From Halopseudomonas aestusnigri (GTDB taxonomy: Bacteria > Pseudomonadota > Gammaproteobacteria > Pseudomonadales > Pseudomonadaceae): a DNA stretch of 33,847 nucleotides. The translations under genes were made by a program, and so were the position numbers. This document shows positions 8,625-16,062 of the stretch, piece by piece. Below the pieces are notes generated by a model. It did no database searches, had not been told where the DNA came from, and worked only from the letters and a program-made list of their open reading frames with translations. The first letter of the stretch is position 1, and the number at the start of each line of letters is the position of its first letter. Location: positions 1-33,847 of the forward strand of contig NZ_NBYK01000020.1 of assembly GCF_002197985.1 (NCBI RefSeq), written 5' to 3'.

Positions 8625-9674
8625 ATGCTGTTTCGCCAACTGTTCGACGCTGCTTCCTCTACCTACACCTACCTGCTGGGCGACCCGACCAGCGGCGAAG
8701 CCCTGCTGATTGATCCGGTGTTCGAGCAGACCACCCGCGACCTGTCACTGCTGCAGGAGCTGGGCCTGACCCTGAAGCTGGTGGTCGATACCCACGCCCA
8801 CGCCGACCACGTTACCGCCGCCTGGCTGCTGAAGCAGAAAACCGGCTGCCAGATTGCATCGGCCGCGGTTATCAACGCCGAGTATGTCGACCTGCCGCTG
8901 CACCACGGCCAGCGCTTCGGCGTTAACGGCGTCGAGCTGGAAGCCCGTGCCACCCCCGGCCACACCGACGGCTGCATGAGCTACGTTCTCGCCGATCAGT
9001 CGATGGTGTTTACCGGCGATGCACTGCTGATTCGTGGCTGCGGACGCAGTGATTTCCAGCAGGGCAACCCGCACACCCTCTACCACTCGATCACCGAGCA
9101 GCTGTTCAGCCTGCCCGACAGCTGTCAGGTGTATCCGGCCCACGACTACAACGGCCGGACCCAGAGCAGCATCGGTGAAGAGCGCGCCTTCAACGCCCGG
9201 GTCGGCGGCCAGGCCAACGAAAGCGACTTTGTCGGTTACATGGACGCCCTGCGCCTGCCCCACCCCAAACGCATCAACGAGGCAGTCCCGGCCAACCTGC
9301 GCAGCGGCAAGCCGCCGGAAGACCAGCTGCCGCTGCAGCAGGACTGGTGCGACGACCTGCGCATCACCTACGCCGGCGTGCCGGAGGTGGGGCTGGAGTG
9401 GCTGATGGCACACCGCAAAGGCGTGACCCTGCTCGACGTGCGCGAGCCCGCCGAGTGGGAACAGGAGCCCCTGCCGGCCTACCTTGGCGACACCCTGCAG
9501 ATTCCGGTCGGCAGCCTGCACGAGCGCATTGCCGACATACCGGATGTGTTGCCGGTAGTCGCCCTGTGCCGCTCGGGCAGACGCTCTGCGCTGGCCACCA
9601 ACATCCTGCGCGAAAAGGGCAGACCGCAGGTTGCCAGCCTGCGCGGCGGCTGGCTGGCCCTGCCGCAGGGCTGA
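8625..9674 (+). CDS. MBL-fold persulfide dioxygenase-like protein fused to rhodanese domain
   Basis: About 349 residues with two domains. Residues 1-240 are a metallo-beta-lactamase fold of the ETHE1 type: DTHAHADHVTAA (His57, His59, Asp61, His62), GHTDG (His113), FTGDALLIRGCGRSDFQQG (Asp132) and YPAHDY (His173). ETHE1 enzymes use one Fe(II) to oxidise glutathione persulfide to sulfite. Residues ~255-349 are a rhodanese domain with LLDVREPAEW and a catalytic loop CRSGRRS (Cys315). Known: natural ETHE1-rhodanese fusions couple persulfide oxidation to sulfur transfer. A role in sulfide or persulfide detoxification is therefore likely here. The ATG at 8625 follows GTGAGG; a GTG at 8619 is in frame but overlaps that ribosome-binding site. 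The link to neighbouring efflux and purine genes is unclear. Confidence 0.85.
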   Translation: MLFRQLFDAASSTYTYLLGDPTSGEALLIDPVFEQTTRDLSLLQELGLTLKLVVDTHAHADHVTAAWLLKQKTGCQIASAAVINAEYVDLPLHHGQRFGVNGVELEARATPGHTDGCMSYVLADQSMVFTGDALLIRGCGRSDFQQGNPHTLYHSITEQLFSLPDSCQVYPAHDYNGRTQSSIGEERAFNARVGGQANESDFVGYMDALRLPHPKRINEAVPANLRSGKPPEDQLPLQQDWCDDLRITYAGVPEVGLEWLMAHRKGVTLLDVREPAEWEQEPLPAYLGDTLQIPVGSLHERIADIPDVLPVVALCRSGRRSALATNILREKGRPQVASLRGGWLALPQG

Positions 9675-9685
9675 CCGACTCGGTG

Positions 9686-9732
9686 CGCCAGCCCGGATAA
9701 TGCTTCAGATTGGTGCATTGTCCGGGCTGGCG
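9686..9732. repeat. Long inverted repeat (hairpin) downstream of the MBL-rhodanese gene
   Basis: Arms 9686-9703 and 9715-9732 pair over 18 bp with one G-U type mismatch, enclosing an 11-nt loop. It starts 12 nt after the upstream stop. There is no T-run, so it is either a factor-dependent terminator/mRNA-stabilising hairpin or a dispersed palindromic element (core CCAGCCCGGA). Confidence 0.55.
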
Positions 9733-9826
9733 TGCTGCCATTGCCTGCCATGCCTGCGCACGAAGAACGTCGTACTGGCGGCGAGCCCGGCGGACGGCTA
9801 AAATTTTTCGTCATTTCCTGAACAAA

Positions 9827-9842
9827 TGGCCAGTTTTTTGCT
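9827..9842 (+). promoter_or_regulatory. Sigma-54 (-24/-12) promoter candidate for the BMP-family binding protein gene
   Basis: TGGCCAGTTTTTTGCT carries the GG-N10-GC core and TTGC -12 box of RpoN promoters (consensus TGGCACG-N4-TTGCA). The predicted start is near 9854, about 60 nt before the gene at 9915. The same architecture recurs at four other unit starts in the window, which supports it. Confidence 0.65.
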
Positions 9843-9914
9843 GCAGGGAAAGATCGGCCCCGCTCCAACGGACGCGGAACGGTCGCCAACAACTAGATCC
9901 CAGGAGAAGCATTC

Positions 9915-10985
9915 ATGAGTTTCAAACGCACACTCGCTCTGGCAGCAGCACTCGTCATGCCGCTGCAGGTCATGGCAGCAGATGACCCGCTGAAAGTCGG
10001 TTTTGTTTATGTTGGTCCCATCGGTGACCACGGCTGGAGCTACCAGCACGACCAGGGCCGCAAGGAGCTGGAAGCCCATTTCGGTGACAAGGTGCAAACC
10101 ACCTACGTTGAAAACGTCAACGAAGGCGCCGACGCCGAGCGCACCATCCGTCGTCTGGCCCAGGCCGGCAACGACGTGATCTTCACCACCTCGTTCGGTT
10201 TCATGAATCCGACCGCCCGCGTCGCCGCCGACTACCCGGAAAAGACCTTCCTGCACGCGACCGGCTACAAGCGCGCCGACAACCTGAGCACCTACCTGTC
10301 CGTAACCTACGAAGGCCGTTACGTCACCGGCACCGCTGCCGGCATGGTCACCAAGAGCAACGTGCTGGGCTACATTGCTTCCTTCCCGATTCCGGAAGTT
10401 ATCCGCGACATCAACGCCACCTACATGGGCGCCAAGGCGGTCAACCCGGATGTTGAGCTGAAAGTCGTGTGGGTCAACACCTGGTTCGATCCGGCCAAGG
10501 AAGCTGACGCCGCCAACACCCTGATGGACCAGGGCGCCGACGTTATCGTTCAGCACACCGACAGCCCGGCACCGCTGCTGGCAGCCCAGAAGCGTGGCGT
10601 ATGGGGCGTTGGTCAGGCTTCCGACATGAGCCACTTCGCACCTGAAGCGCACCTGCTGTCCGTGGTCAACGACTGGGGTCCGTACTACATCAAGAGCGTT
10701 CAGGACGTTATGGACGGCACCTGGGAGTCGGCTGACTACTGGGGCGGCATCCACGATGGCGTGATCAAGATCGAGTCCATCAGCGACAAGCTGACCGAAG
10801 AGCAACGCGCCAAGGTCGACAGCGTTATCGAGTCGATCCGCAGCGGCGAATTCCACCCCTTCACAGGCCCGATCAACGACCAGAGCGGTACCCTGCGCGT
10901 GGCCGACGGCGTGGAAATGACCCACGAGGAACTGGCCGGCATGGACTGGTACGTCGAAGGCATGACCGCCTCCATTCCGAAGTAA
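9915..10985 (+). CDS. BMP family ABC transporter substrate-binding protein (purine/nucleoside uptake)
   Basis: A 356-residue periplasmic binding protein of the BMP/PnrA (basic membrane protein, Med) family. Known members bind nucleosides or purine bases. Seen: a signal peptide MSFKRTLALAAALVMPLQVMAA cleaved before DDPLK, without a lipobox Cys, so it is soluble periplasmic. Family motifs follow: KVGFVYVGPIGDHGWSYQHDQG, the GNDVIFTTSFGFMNPT segment, and WVNTWFDPAKEADAANTLMDQGADVIVQHTDSPAP. AGGAG precedes the ATG. It is monocistronic, read from a candidate sigma-54 promoter and closed by a terminator at 11045. Its cognate ATPase and permeases lie 12 kb away (23189-26730) under another sigma-54 candidate. 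The ligand is probably a purine base, inferred from the surrounding catabolic genes. Confidence 0.9.
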   Translation: MSFKRTLALAAALVMPLQVMAADDPLKVGFVYVGPIGDHGWSYQHDQGRKELEAHFGDKVQTTYVENVNEGADAERTIRRLAQAGNDVIFTTSFGFMNPTARVAADYPEKTFLHATGYKRADNLSTYLSVTYEGRYVTGTAAGMVTKSNVLGYIASFPIPEVIRDINATYMGAKAVNPDVELKVVWVNTWFDPAKEADAANTLMDQGADVIVQHTDSPAPLLAAQKRGVWGVGQASDMSHFAPEAHLLSVVNDWGPYYIKSVQDVMDGTWESADYWGGIHDGVIKIESISDKLTEEQRAKVDSVIESIRSGEFHPFTGPINDQSGTLRVADGVEMTHEELAGMDWYVEGMTASIPK

Positions 10986-11044
10986 GCGCATGCACCACAC
11001 CGGCGGCGTGCCCATCACACGTCGCCGGTGAACCGCAGGCAACG

Positions 11045-11072
11045 AAAAACCCGAGCAATGCTCGGGTTTTTT
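11045..11072 (+). terminator. Rho-independent terminator after the binding protein gene
   Basis: The hairpin AAAAACCCGAGC / GCTCGGGTTTTT has a 3-nt loop (11057-11059) and ends in six Ts. It sits 60 nt past the stop at 10985. The A-tract on the 5' side would let it work in both directions, suiting the convergent gene ending at 11163. Confidence 0.9.
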
Positions 11073-11080
11073 ATGGGCCT

Positions 11081-11151
11081 GGAGGGTCGAGCTCCCGCTC
11101 GACCAGTGCACTACCGTGCATCATCAAGGCCGAGTTGAAACTCGGCCCTCC
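11081..11151. repeat. Twin-hairpin palindromic element
   Basis: Two short hairpins, GGTCGAGC-TCCC-GCTCGACC (11085-11104) and GGCCGAGT-TGAA-ACTCGGCC (11128-11147), are bracketed by GGAGGG (11081) and CCCTCC (11146-11151). The whole element can fold into one three-way structure. It lies between convergent genes and looks like a dispersed intergenic repeat, not a gene. Confidence 0.5.
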
Positions 11152-11162
11152 TGCGCCTGCGG

Positions 11163-12515
11163 TCAGCTACGAATCAGCTGCGCCACCGATTCCTGCACCC
11201 GCGCGGTCAGCTCGGCCTCGTCCAGCCCGCAGATTTCACCGCTCTGCACCGCCGGGCGACCCTGGATAAAGCTGTATTTGACGCTGGCCGGTTCGCCGCA
11301 CATCAGCGGCGCGGTGAGCGGGCTGTGGACGCCGGCAAAGCGCGGCTGGTTGATATCGAACAGCACAAGATCGGCAGCCATGCCGACTTTGATCTCGCCG
11401 ACGTCATCCAGCCCCAGCAGCTTGGCGCCGTTGCGGCTGCCCCAGGTCAGCACCTGTTCCAGTGTGGTGGCGTCCGGGCCATGCACGGCGCGGTGAATCA
11501 ACCAGGCGAGGTTAAGCTCCTGCAGCATGGAGCCGGATTCGGCCGAGGCCGAGCCGTCGACGCCGAGGGTGATCGACATGCCGGCTTGTTCCATCTTGAT
11601 TGCCGGGGCGATGCCGCTGCCGAGACGGCAGTTGGACGTCGGGCAGTGGGCGATGCCGGTGCCGGTGCTGGCGAGACGGTCGATGATGTAGTCGTCGCAG
11701 TGCACCAGATGGGCAAACCAGACATCGTCGCCCAGCCAGCCGCAATCACCGGCGTAATCCACGGCACGCTTGCCATATTTCTGCAGCGAGGCGACTTCGT
11801 CAAAGTCCACTTCCAGCAGGTGCGAGTGCATGCCCAACTTGAACTCGCGGGCATAGGCGGCCTGTTCGCGCAGGCCATCCGGATCGCTGGAGTGGATCAG
11901 ACTGGTCGGCGCAACCACCAGCTTGCGCATGGCGTCGCCACCGTCCTGGTGGTAACGAACACGGCTGGCATCCAGCCGCTCGATGATCTGTTCGATGGTT
12001 TCCGGCGCAATGCCGTGCTCGATCATGCCGTGGTGGCTGCCGACCGAGGTGGCGCTGCCACGACACAGCACCAGCCGCATACCCAGCTCATCAGCCGCGC
12101 GCCATACCGCGTCTTCCAGCTCGGGGCTGGTGGTGGCGTGATACAGGTAGTGGTGATCGGCGCAGGTGGTACCGCCAGAGCGCAGCAGCTCGTACAGGCC
12201 CAGACGCGCGGCGTGGTACATCAACTCCGGCGTGACCTTGGGCCAGTAGCGGTAGGGCACCGAGCCCAGCCAGTCATTGAGATTCTGGTTCAGCCCACCC
12301 GGTACGCCCTTCATGATCGACTGGGCAAGGTGATGGTGGGTGTTGATCAGCCCGGGCCAGACCACACAGCCACGGGCGTCGATCAGGGTTTCACCTGCGG
12401 CAAGCGCAAGGTCGCGGCCGAGCTCGGTGATTTTGCCGTCGCTGATGCGAATATCGGTGGCGTCCGCCACGCTGGGGGAAAAGACGGCCTGCGCGTTCTT
12501 GATCAGGTAAGCCAT
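11163..12515 (-). CDS. ATZ/TRZ-type amidohydrolase, probable 8-oxoguanine deaminase
   Basis: A 450-residue amidohydrolase-superfamily deaminase. Seen: the metal pair in NTHHHLAQS (His60/His62), ADHHYLYH, MHSHLLEVDFDE, WFAHLVHCDD and the catalytic Asp in TLGVDGSASAESGSM; then a C-terminal beta-sandwich region (VGMAADLVLFD). The ADHHY and GVDGSAS motifs and the length fit the 8-oxoguanine deaminase group described in Pseudomonas, which converts 8-oxoguanine to urate and so feeds the same pathway. Isocytosine- or triazine-type substrates cannot be excluded. GAGGAGC lies just upstream of the ATG. It is divergent from the oxygenase at 13075 and has its own candidate sigma-54 promoter. The purine context supports a purine-like substrate, but specificity is inferred. 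Confidence 0.8.
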   Translation of the reverse strand: MAYLIKNAQAVFSPSVADATDIRISDGKITELGRDLALAAGETLIDARGCVVWPGLINTHHHLAQSIMKGVPGGLNQNLNDWLGSVPYRYWPKVTPELMYHAARLGLYELLRSGGTTCADHHYLYHATTSPELEDAVWRAADELGMRLVLCRGSATSVGSHHGMIEHGIAPETIEQIIERLDASRVRYHQDGGDAMRKLVVAPTSLIHSSDPDGLREQAAYAREFKLGMHSHLLEVDFDEVASLQKYGKRAVDYAGDCGWLGDDVWFAHLVHCDDYIIDRLASTGTGIAHCPTSNCRLGSGIAPAIKMEQAGMSITLGVDGSASAESGSMLQELNLAWLIHRAVHGPDATTLEQVLTWGSRNGAKLLGLDDVGEIKVGMAADLVLFDINQPRFAGVHSPLTAPLMCGEPASVKYSFIQGRPAVQSGEICGLDEAELTARVQESVAQLIRS

Positions 12516-12656
12516 GAAGGTACTGCTCCTCTATTGCTGCCAAAGAGCAATGTCCCGGAGCTGGGGAAGCACGGATCAATGCCTCACGCCCCTGACCGCT
12601 TCTACTCTGTTGCGTTGTGTTGATATCACCGCAGCATGCGGTGCCAAGGCGATGAG

Positions 12657-12672
12657 TGCAATTTTTTGACCA
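12657..12672 (-). promoter_or_regulatory. Sigma-54 promoter candidate for the 8-oxoguanine-deaminase-like gene
   Basis: Minus-strand TGGTCAAAAAATTGCA has GG-N10-GC and a perfect TTGCA -12 box. It shares TGGTCAA and TTGCA with the xdhA candidate at 23020. The predicted start near 12646 leaves a ~130-nt leader before the ATG at 12515. Confidence 0.65.
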
Positions 12673-12858
12673 ACCTGCCTGCGGCGCTACAGTTCCCATT
12701 CCATCAGGCATCCAGTAGCAGAAGCCCATGCGGCGCGACCAAATCCAGTGCAGATGGTCAGCTTTTGCGCAATCAAGGTGCAGCCTGAACGGCAGCCGCA
12801 AGCGGAACAGCTTGCGCCGAACCACAGCAGCCCGGGCGTTGCCCGGATTTGCCCATGT

Positions 12859-12874
12859 TGGCGCAAAATCTGCT
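12859..12874 (+). promoter_or_regulatory. Sigma-54 promoter candidate for the first 2OG/Fe(II) oxygenase
   Basis: TGGCGCAAAATCTGCT keeps TGGC, the C at position six, and GG-N10-GC; the -12 box is CTGC rather than TTGC, so it is weaker. The predicted start near 12886 leaves a long leader (~190 nt) before the ATG at 13075. Confidence 0.5.
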
Positions 12875-13074
12875 TGAGTATTCGTGCCGCAGGATTATCC
12901 TCGGCAACATGAGTAGAAGCTGTCAGGGGGCAACACCCCAGGTCATTGCTCAGTTAGCGGACAATGCGCATCACGCGGTGGACGCCGGACTGACTGACCA
13001 CAGCCTCTTTCCGACTCCCCGCCTGCGTCATTCTCCGCACCATTCGCCCCAATGGAACTACTCGGAGATTCAAC

Positions 13075-14088
13075 ATGACAACCGCAACAACCCCTGAATA
13101 CGGCCTGAAAGAACTGCAGCTGGAAACCACTTTCGGCGGCATGGGCAAGGAAACCGTCCGCGAGATTCCGCTGATCGACCTGACCGACTTCGAGAACCGC
13201 CGCAGCGAGATAACCGAGCAGCTGTGGAGCGCCGCCACCGAAGTCGGCTTCTTCCAGCTGATCAATCATGGTCTGGATATCAAGCTGGTGCAGAGCGCCT
13301 TTGCGCTGTCCGAAGCCTTCTTCGCCCTGCCCAACGATCAGAAAGCCCGCTTCCCGCTGAAGAAGGGTCTGAACGCCGGCTGGGAGTTCATGTCGCAGGT
13401 ACGCCCTTCGACCCGCACCGCCGATCAGAAGGAGTCCTTCCAGATCACCCTGCCGCACATGGATGAGCTGTGGCCGAACCAGACCGTGGTACCGGAGTTT
13501 CACCGCATCATGCTGGACTTCGAATACCGCGCCTGGCGCCTGGGCATGGACGTGCTGTCCTGTTTCGCCGAGCGCCTGGGTTTTGCCCGCGACTTCTTCA
13601 CCAAGGCCCATGACCGCAGCCTGCCGGACTACCAGAGCACCCTGCGCCTGCTGCACTACCTGCCGATGCCGGAAGAAGACCTGGACGAAAGCCTCTGGCG
13701 CGCCGGTGCCCACACCGACTTCGACTGCCTGACCATGGTGTTCCAGAAGGAAGGCCAGGGCGGCCTGCAGGTCAGCCCGGGCAAGGACGCCGAAGGCGCC
13801 GGCGACAACCGCGAGTGGAGCAGCGTGATTCCGAGTGACGACATCATCACCTGCAACATCGGTGACATGCTGATGCGCTGGAGCGACGATCAGCTCAAGT
13901 CCACCCTGCACCGCGTGCGCATGCCCAAGCCGGGCGAATACCGCGGCCCGCGCTACAGCATGGCGTTCTTCTGCCAGGCCAACAAGAACGTGATGATCGA
14001 AAGCCCGGCCGGCAAATACCCGCCGATCTCGGCAGCCGATTACCTGCTGCAGCGCATTCAGGCGAACTTTGCCGAAGCGAAGAAGTAA
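13075..14088 (+). CDS. Isopenicillin-N-synthase-like 2-oxoglutarate/Fe(II) oxygenase
   Basis: A 337-residue non-haem iron oxygenase of the IPNS-like (DIOX_N plus 2OG-FeII_Oxy) family. Seen: the N-terminal domain IPLIDLTDF...AATEVGFFQLINHG; iron ligands His213 and Asp215 in GAHTDFDCLTM and His279 in STLHRV; and the 2-oxoglutarate carboxylate-binding RYS (Arg293, Ser295). All catalytic residues are present, so it should be active. Known: relatives include thymine-7-hydroxylase, which oxidises a nucleobase methyl group, but also many plant and antibiotic enzymes. The classical purine route has no step for it. Position inside the island and its own candidate sigma-54 promoter suggest oxidation or demethylation of a modified purine or pyrimidine. 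This is inference; the substrate is unknown. Confidence 0.85.
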   Translation: MTTATTPEYGLKELQLETTFGGMGKETVREIPLIDLTDFENRRSEITEQLWSAATEVGFFQLINHGLDIKLVQSAFALSEAFFALPNDQKARFPLKKGLNAGWEFMSQVRPSTRTADQKESFQITLPHMDELWPNQTVVPEFHRIMLDFEYRAWRLGMDVLSCFAERLGFARDFFTKAHDRSLPDYQSTLRLLHYLPMPEEDLDESLWRAGAHTDFDCLTMVFQKEGQGGLQVSPGKDAEGAGDNREWSSVIPSDDIITCNIGDMLMRWSDDQLKSTLHRVRMPKPGEYRGPRYSMAFFCQANKNVMIESPAGKYPPISAADYLLQRIQANFAEAKK

Positions 14089-14108
14089 CGCCGCAAGACT
14101 CGAGATCT

Positions 14109-14160
14109 GATCGTTCCCACGCTCTGCGTGGGAACACCCGTCCGGACGCTCTGCGTCCGC
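14109..14160. repeat. REP doublet, left flank of RAYT gene
   Basis: GATCG is followed by hairpin TTCCCACGC-TCT-GCGTGGGAA (14114-14134), then a second hairpin CGGACGC-TCT-GCGTCCG (14143-14159). It abuts the stop of the transposase gene. The mirror-image doublet is at 14754-14803, and the first hairpin matches the array at the right end of the window. Confidence 0.85.
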
Positions 14161-14694
14161 TCACCGCCAACGGTCAATCTCGATCAGTCCACCCTGTCCT
14201 GTGCAGGTTCGAGCACTGGAATAGCGCCAGTGCTCGGGCACATCAACGTAGCCACGCTTGACCGGGTTCAGGTGAATGTACTCAAGTTTTTGCCGCATCA
14301 CCGCCTCGCTACATACCAGCTCCGCGTGACTGCCTTCTTGCCAGATCTGGTGGTCTCTGTCCCGTTTGTGTGCTCGCTTGCCAACGCGAACCTGCCTCAA
14401 GGTGGCCTCGCCCCCCTGCTGGGTCAGGTAGTCGAGTATCTGCCGTGCGGTGTAGGACTTGAACGTCTGGACGCACTTGGCCAGATCGGGTGCCTGTGCC
14501 ACATAGTGCAGATGGTTCTCCATGATGACGTAGCCAAACAGCTTCAAGCCCTGGTTTGCCTGCTGGTAGCGCCAACTGGCGAACAGAATGTCCACCAGCG
14601 CTGGCCGGGTGAACAGAGGAAGCCAGTCCGTCACCGTGCAGGTCAGGAAGTGAGCCTTGTCGGGCTCGGTAATGACGTAGCGGCTGCGGCCCAT
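14161..14694 (-). CDS. REP-associated tyrosine transposase (RAYT, IS200-like Y1_Tnp)
   Basis: About 177 residues of a single-strand DNA-acting HUH transposase. Seen: the family N-terminus MGRSRYVITEPDKAHFLTCTV with WLPLFTRP, the HUH motif in MENHLHYV (His61, His63), a catalytic Tyr81 in FKSYTARQI, and the C-terminal RQKLEYIHLNPVKRGYV block. Known: RAYTs cut and move REP/REPIN hairpins and are domesticated, vertically inherited genes more than active insertion sequences. The start at 14694 has GGAAGA six bases upstream; the longer open frame to 14805 runs into the REP repeat and is rejected. The gene is flanked on both sides by REP doublets in inverted orientation, the expected arrangement. 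It sits at the downstream end of the puuD operon. Confidence 0.93.
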   Translation of the reverse strand: MGRSRYVITEPDKAHFLTCTVTDWLPLFTRPALVDILFASWRYQQANQGLKLFGYVIMENHLHYVAQAPDLAKCVQTFKSYTARQILDYLTQQGGEATLRQVRVGKRAHKRDRDHQIWQEGSHAELVCSEAVMRQKLEYIHLNPVKRGYVDVPEHWRYSSARTCTGQGGLIEIDRWR

Positions 14695-14753
14695 GACGGT
14701 CTTCCTTGATCGTGCGTCAGTGGTTTCCATGCAGTTTAGGCGGACAGCGAGAT

Positions 14754-14803
14754 GGACGCGGAGCGTCCAGGCAGGCATTCCCACGCAGAGCGTGGGAACG
14801 ATC
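14754..14803. repeat. REP doublet, right flank of RAYT gene (inverted)
   Basis: Hairpin GGACGC-GGA-GCGTCC (14754-14768) is followed by TTCCCACGC-AGA-GCGTGGGAA (14778-14798) and CGATC. This is the reverse complement of the arrangement at 14109-14160, so the transposase gene is bracketed by inverted copies. Confidence 0.85.
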
Positions 14804-14844
14804 ACAGATCACAAAAGACGGGCGTGCCGGAACGCGCTCTCGGC

Positions 14845-16062
14845 TCAGGGATTCTCCTGCAGCCACTTGCCGAGCAGATCACGCTCTTCGGGGGTGATGC
14901 CGGTCATGTTGCCGAGCGGCATGTACTCGGTGGCAACCGCGGCCTGATAGACCTTGTCGCGGTGCTGCTGGAGGTGCTCGAGGCTGTCCAGCACGATGCC
15001 GGCCGGCGGGGCCTGGAAGGCCGGGCTGGTGGGCTTGACCGCGTGGCAGGCCTGACAGTGGGTGGCCAGCAACTGGCTGATGTCGGCGTCGGCAACCCGG
15101 GTTACTGCAGCCCCTTCTTCTGCCGCGTGGCTGTCGATTCTGGCCGGTGCGCTCGGCGCCATGACCCAGATCAGGGCGACGGTGGCCAGCGCGCTGACAA
15201 CCAGAATCGACGGCTTGAACTGGCCCTGATTGCGCAGGTTGAAGAAGTGACGGGCGTAGGCCGTAATCGCCCCAATCGCCGCCAGCACCGCCCAGCCGTG
15301 GGCATGGGCATAGAACATCGGGTAGTGGTTGCTGATCATGATGAACAGCACCGGCAGGGTCAGGTAGTTGTTGTGACGCGAGCGCAGCATGGCGCGCTGA
15401 GCCAGCATGACGACCTCTGCACCCGGTTTCTCGCCACGGGCCACCGCATTCACCAGCGCGCGCTGGGCCGGCACGATACCGAGGAAGACGTTGCCGACCA
15501 TGATGGTGCCGATCACCGCACCGACGTGAATGTACGCTCCGCGACCGGCAAACACCTGATACAGGCCAAAGGCAACTGCAACCAGAATCAGATACAGCAC
15601 CACGCCAAAGGCCATGCCGTTGCGCGCCAGCGGGCTGCGAATCAGCGCCTCATACAAAGCGACGACCGCCACCAGCGTGCCCACACCGATGGCAACAGCG
15701 CCGGCACCGCTGAGCGCCAGCTTGCTCGGATCGATCAAGTAGCCGGGGTTGCCCATGTAATACACCACGGCCAGCAGCGCCAGGCCGCTGAGCAAGGTGC
15801 TGTAGGCCTCCCACTTGAACCAGTGCAGGTCGGACGGCATCTGTTCGGGGCCGACTTCGTACTTGGCCACCTCGTAAAAACCGCCACCGTGAATGGCCCA
15901 GAGGTCACCCTTGATGCCTTTCTGCTTCTTCCACGCCGGCGGCTCACGCAGGTTGTTGTCGAGCCAGACGAAGTAGAACGAGGCACCGATCCATGCGACG
16001 CCGGCAATCACGTGGAACCAGCGGATGATCAGGCTGAGCCATTCAGACAGATAGACCAGCAT
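14845..16062 (-). CDS. puuD: Membrane urate hydroxylase PuuD with C-terminal cytochrome c domain
   Basis: 405 residues. The first ~300 form an integral membrane domain (DUF989 type) with about eight hydrophobic helices and conserved His residues (RWFHVIAGVAWIGASFYF, GAYIHVGAVIGTIMVG, ISNHYPMFYAHAHGW). Residues ~310-405 are a periplasmic cytochrome c domain with haem motif CQACH (336-340) and a candidate distal Met in YMPLGNM. Known: PuuD oxidises urate to 5-hydroxyisourate, passing electrons to the respiratory chain instead of making peroxide as soluble uricase does. It is the last gene of the xdhA-puuD operon and overlaps guaD by 20 nt; AGGAG precedes its ATG. The product goes to UraH and UraD encoded just upstream. 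No soluble uricase or HpxO-like flavoprotein is present in the window. Confidence 0.93.
   Translation of the reverse strand: MLVYLSEWLSLIIRWFHVIAGVAWIGASFYFVWLDNNLREPPAWKKQKGIKGDLWAIHGGGFYEVAKYEVGPEQMPSDLHWFKWEAYSTLLSGLALLAVVYYMGNPGYLIDPSKLALSGAGAVAIGVGTLVAVVALYEALIRSPLARNGMAFGVVLYLILVAVAFGLYQVFAGRGAYIHVGAVIGTIMVGNVFLGIVPAQRALVNAVARGEKPGAEVVMLAQRAMLRSRHNNYLTLPVLFIMISNHYPMFYAHAHGWAVLAAIGAITAYARHFFNLRNQGQFKPSILVVSALATVALIWVMAPSAPARIDSHAAEEGAAVTRVADADISQLLATHCQACHAVKPTSPAFQAPPAGIVLDSLEHLQQHRDKVYQAAVATEYMPLGNMTGITPEERDLLGKWLQENP

Larger units (their letters stand above)
12516..13074. other. Long divergent intergenic region with two promoter candidates and no supported gene
   Basis: This 559-bp gap separates the deaminase and oxygenase genes. 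It contains candidate sigma-54 promoters in both directions (12657-12672 minus, 12859-12874 plus), and the ~190 bp between them could hold activator and IHF sites. A CCGCAGCATGCGG palindrome (12629-12641) lies within the deaminase leader. An 82-codon plus-strand reading frame here looks like noise. Confidence 0.5.

Noticed and set aside
9818-9833. Possible RutR-like operator upstream of the binding protein gene
   Set aside because: It matches at only 10 of 14 positions and is mostly made of the sigma-54 -24 region.
12631-12647. TTGGCAC with CTGC on the minus strand as a second sigma-54 promoter for the deaminase
   Set aside because: Spacing between GG and GC is one base too long; the site at 12657 is better.
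12666-12674. TTGACCAAC read as a RutR-type operator half-site (also at 23029)
   Set aside because: On the other strand both copies form the -24 element of GG-N10-GC sigma-54 promoters with TTGCA -12 boxes, and the second operator half is absent, so the promoter reading explains more.
12849-13097. 82-codon plus-strand frame upstream of the first oxygenase
   Set aside because: It overlaps the candidate sigma-54 promoter and the start of the real gene, and its sequence looks non-coding.
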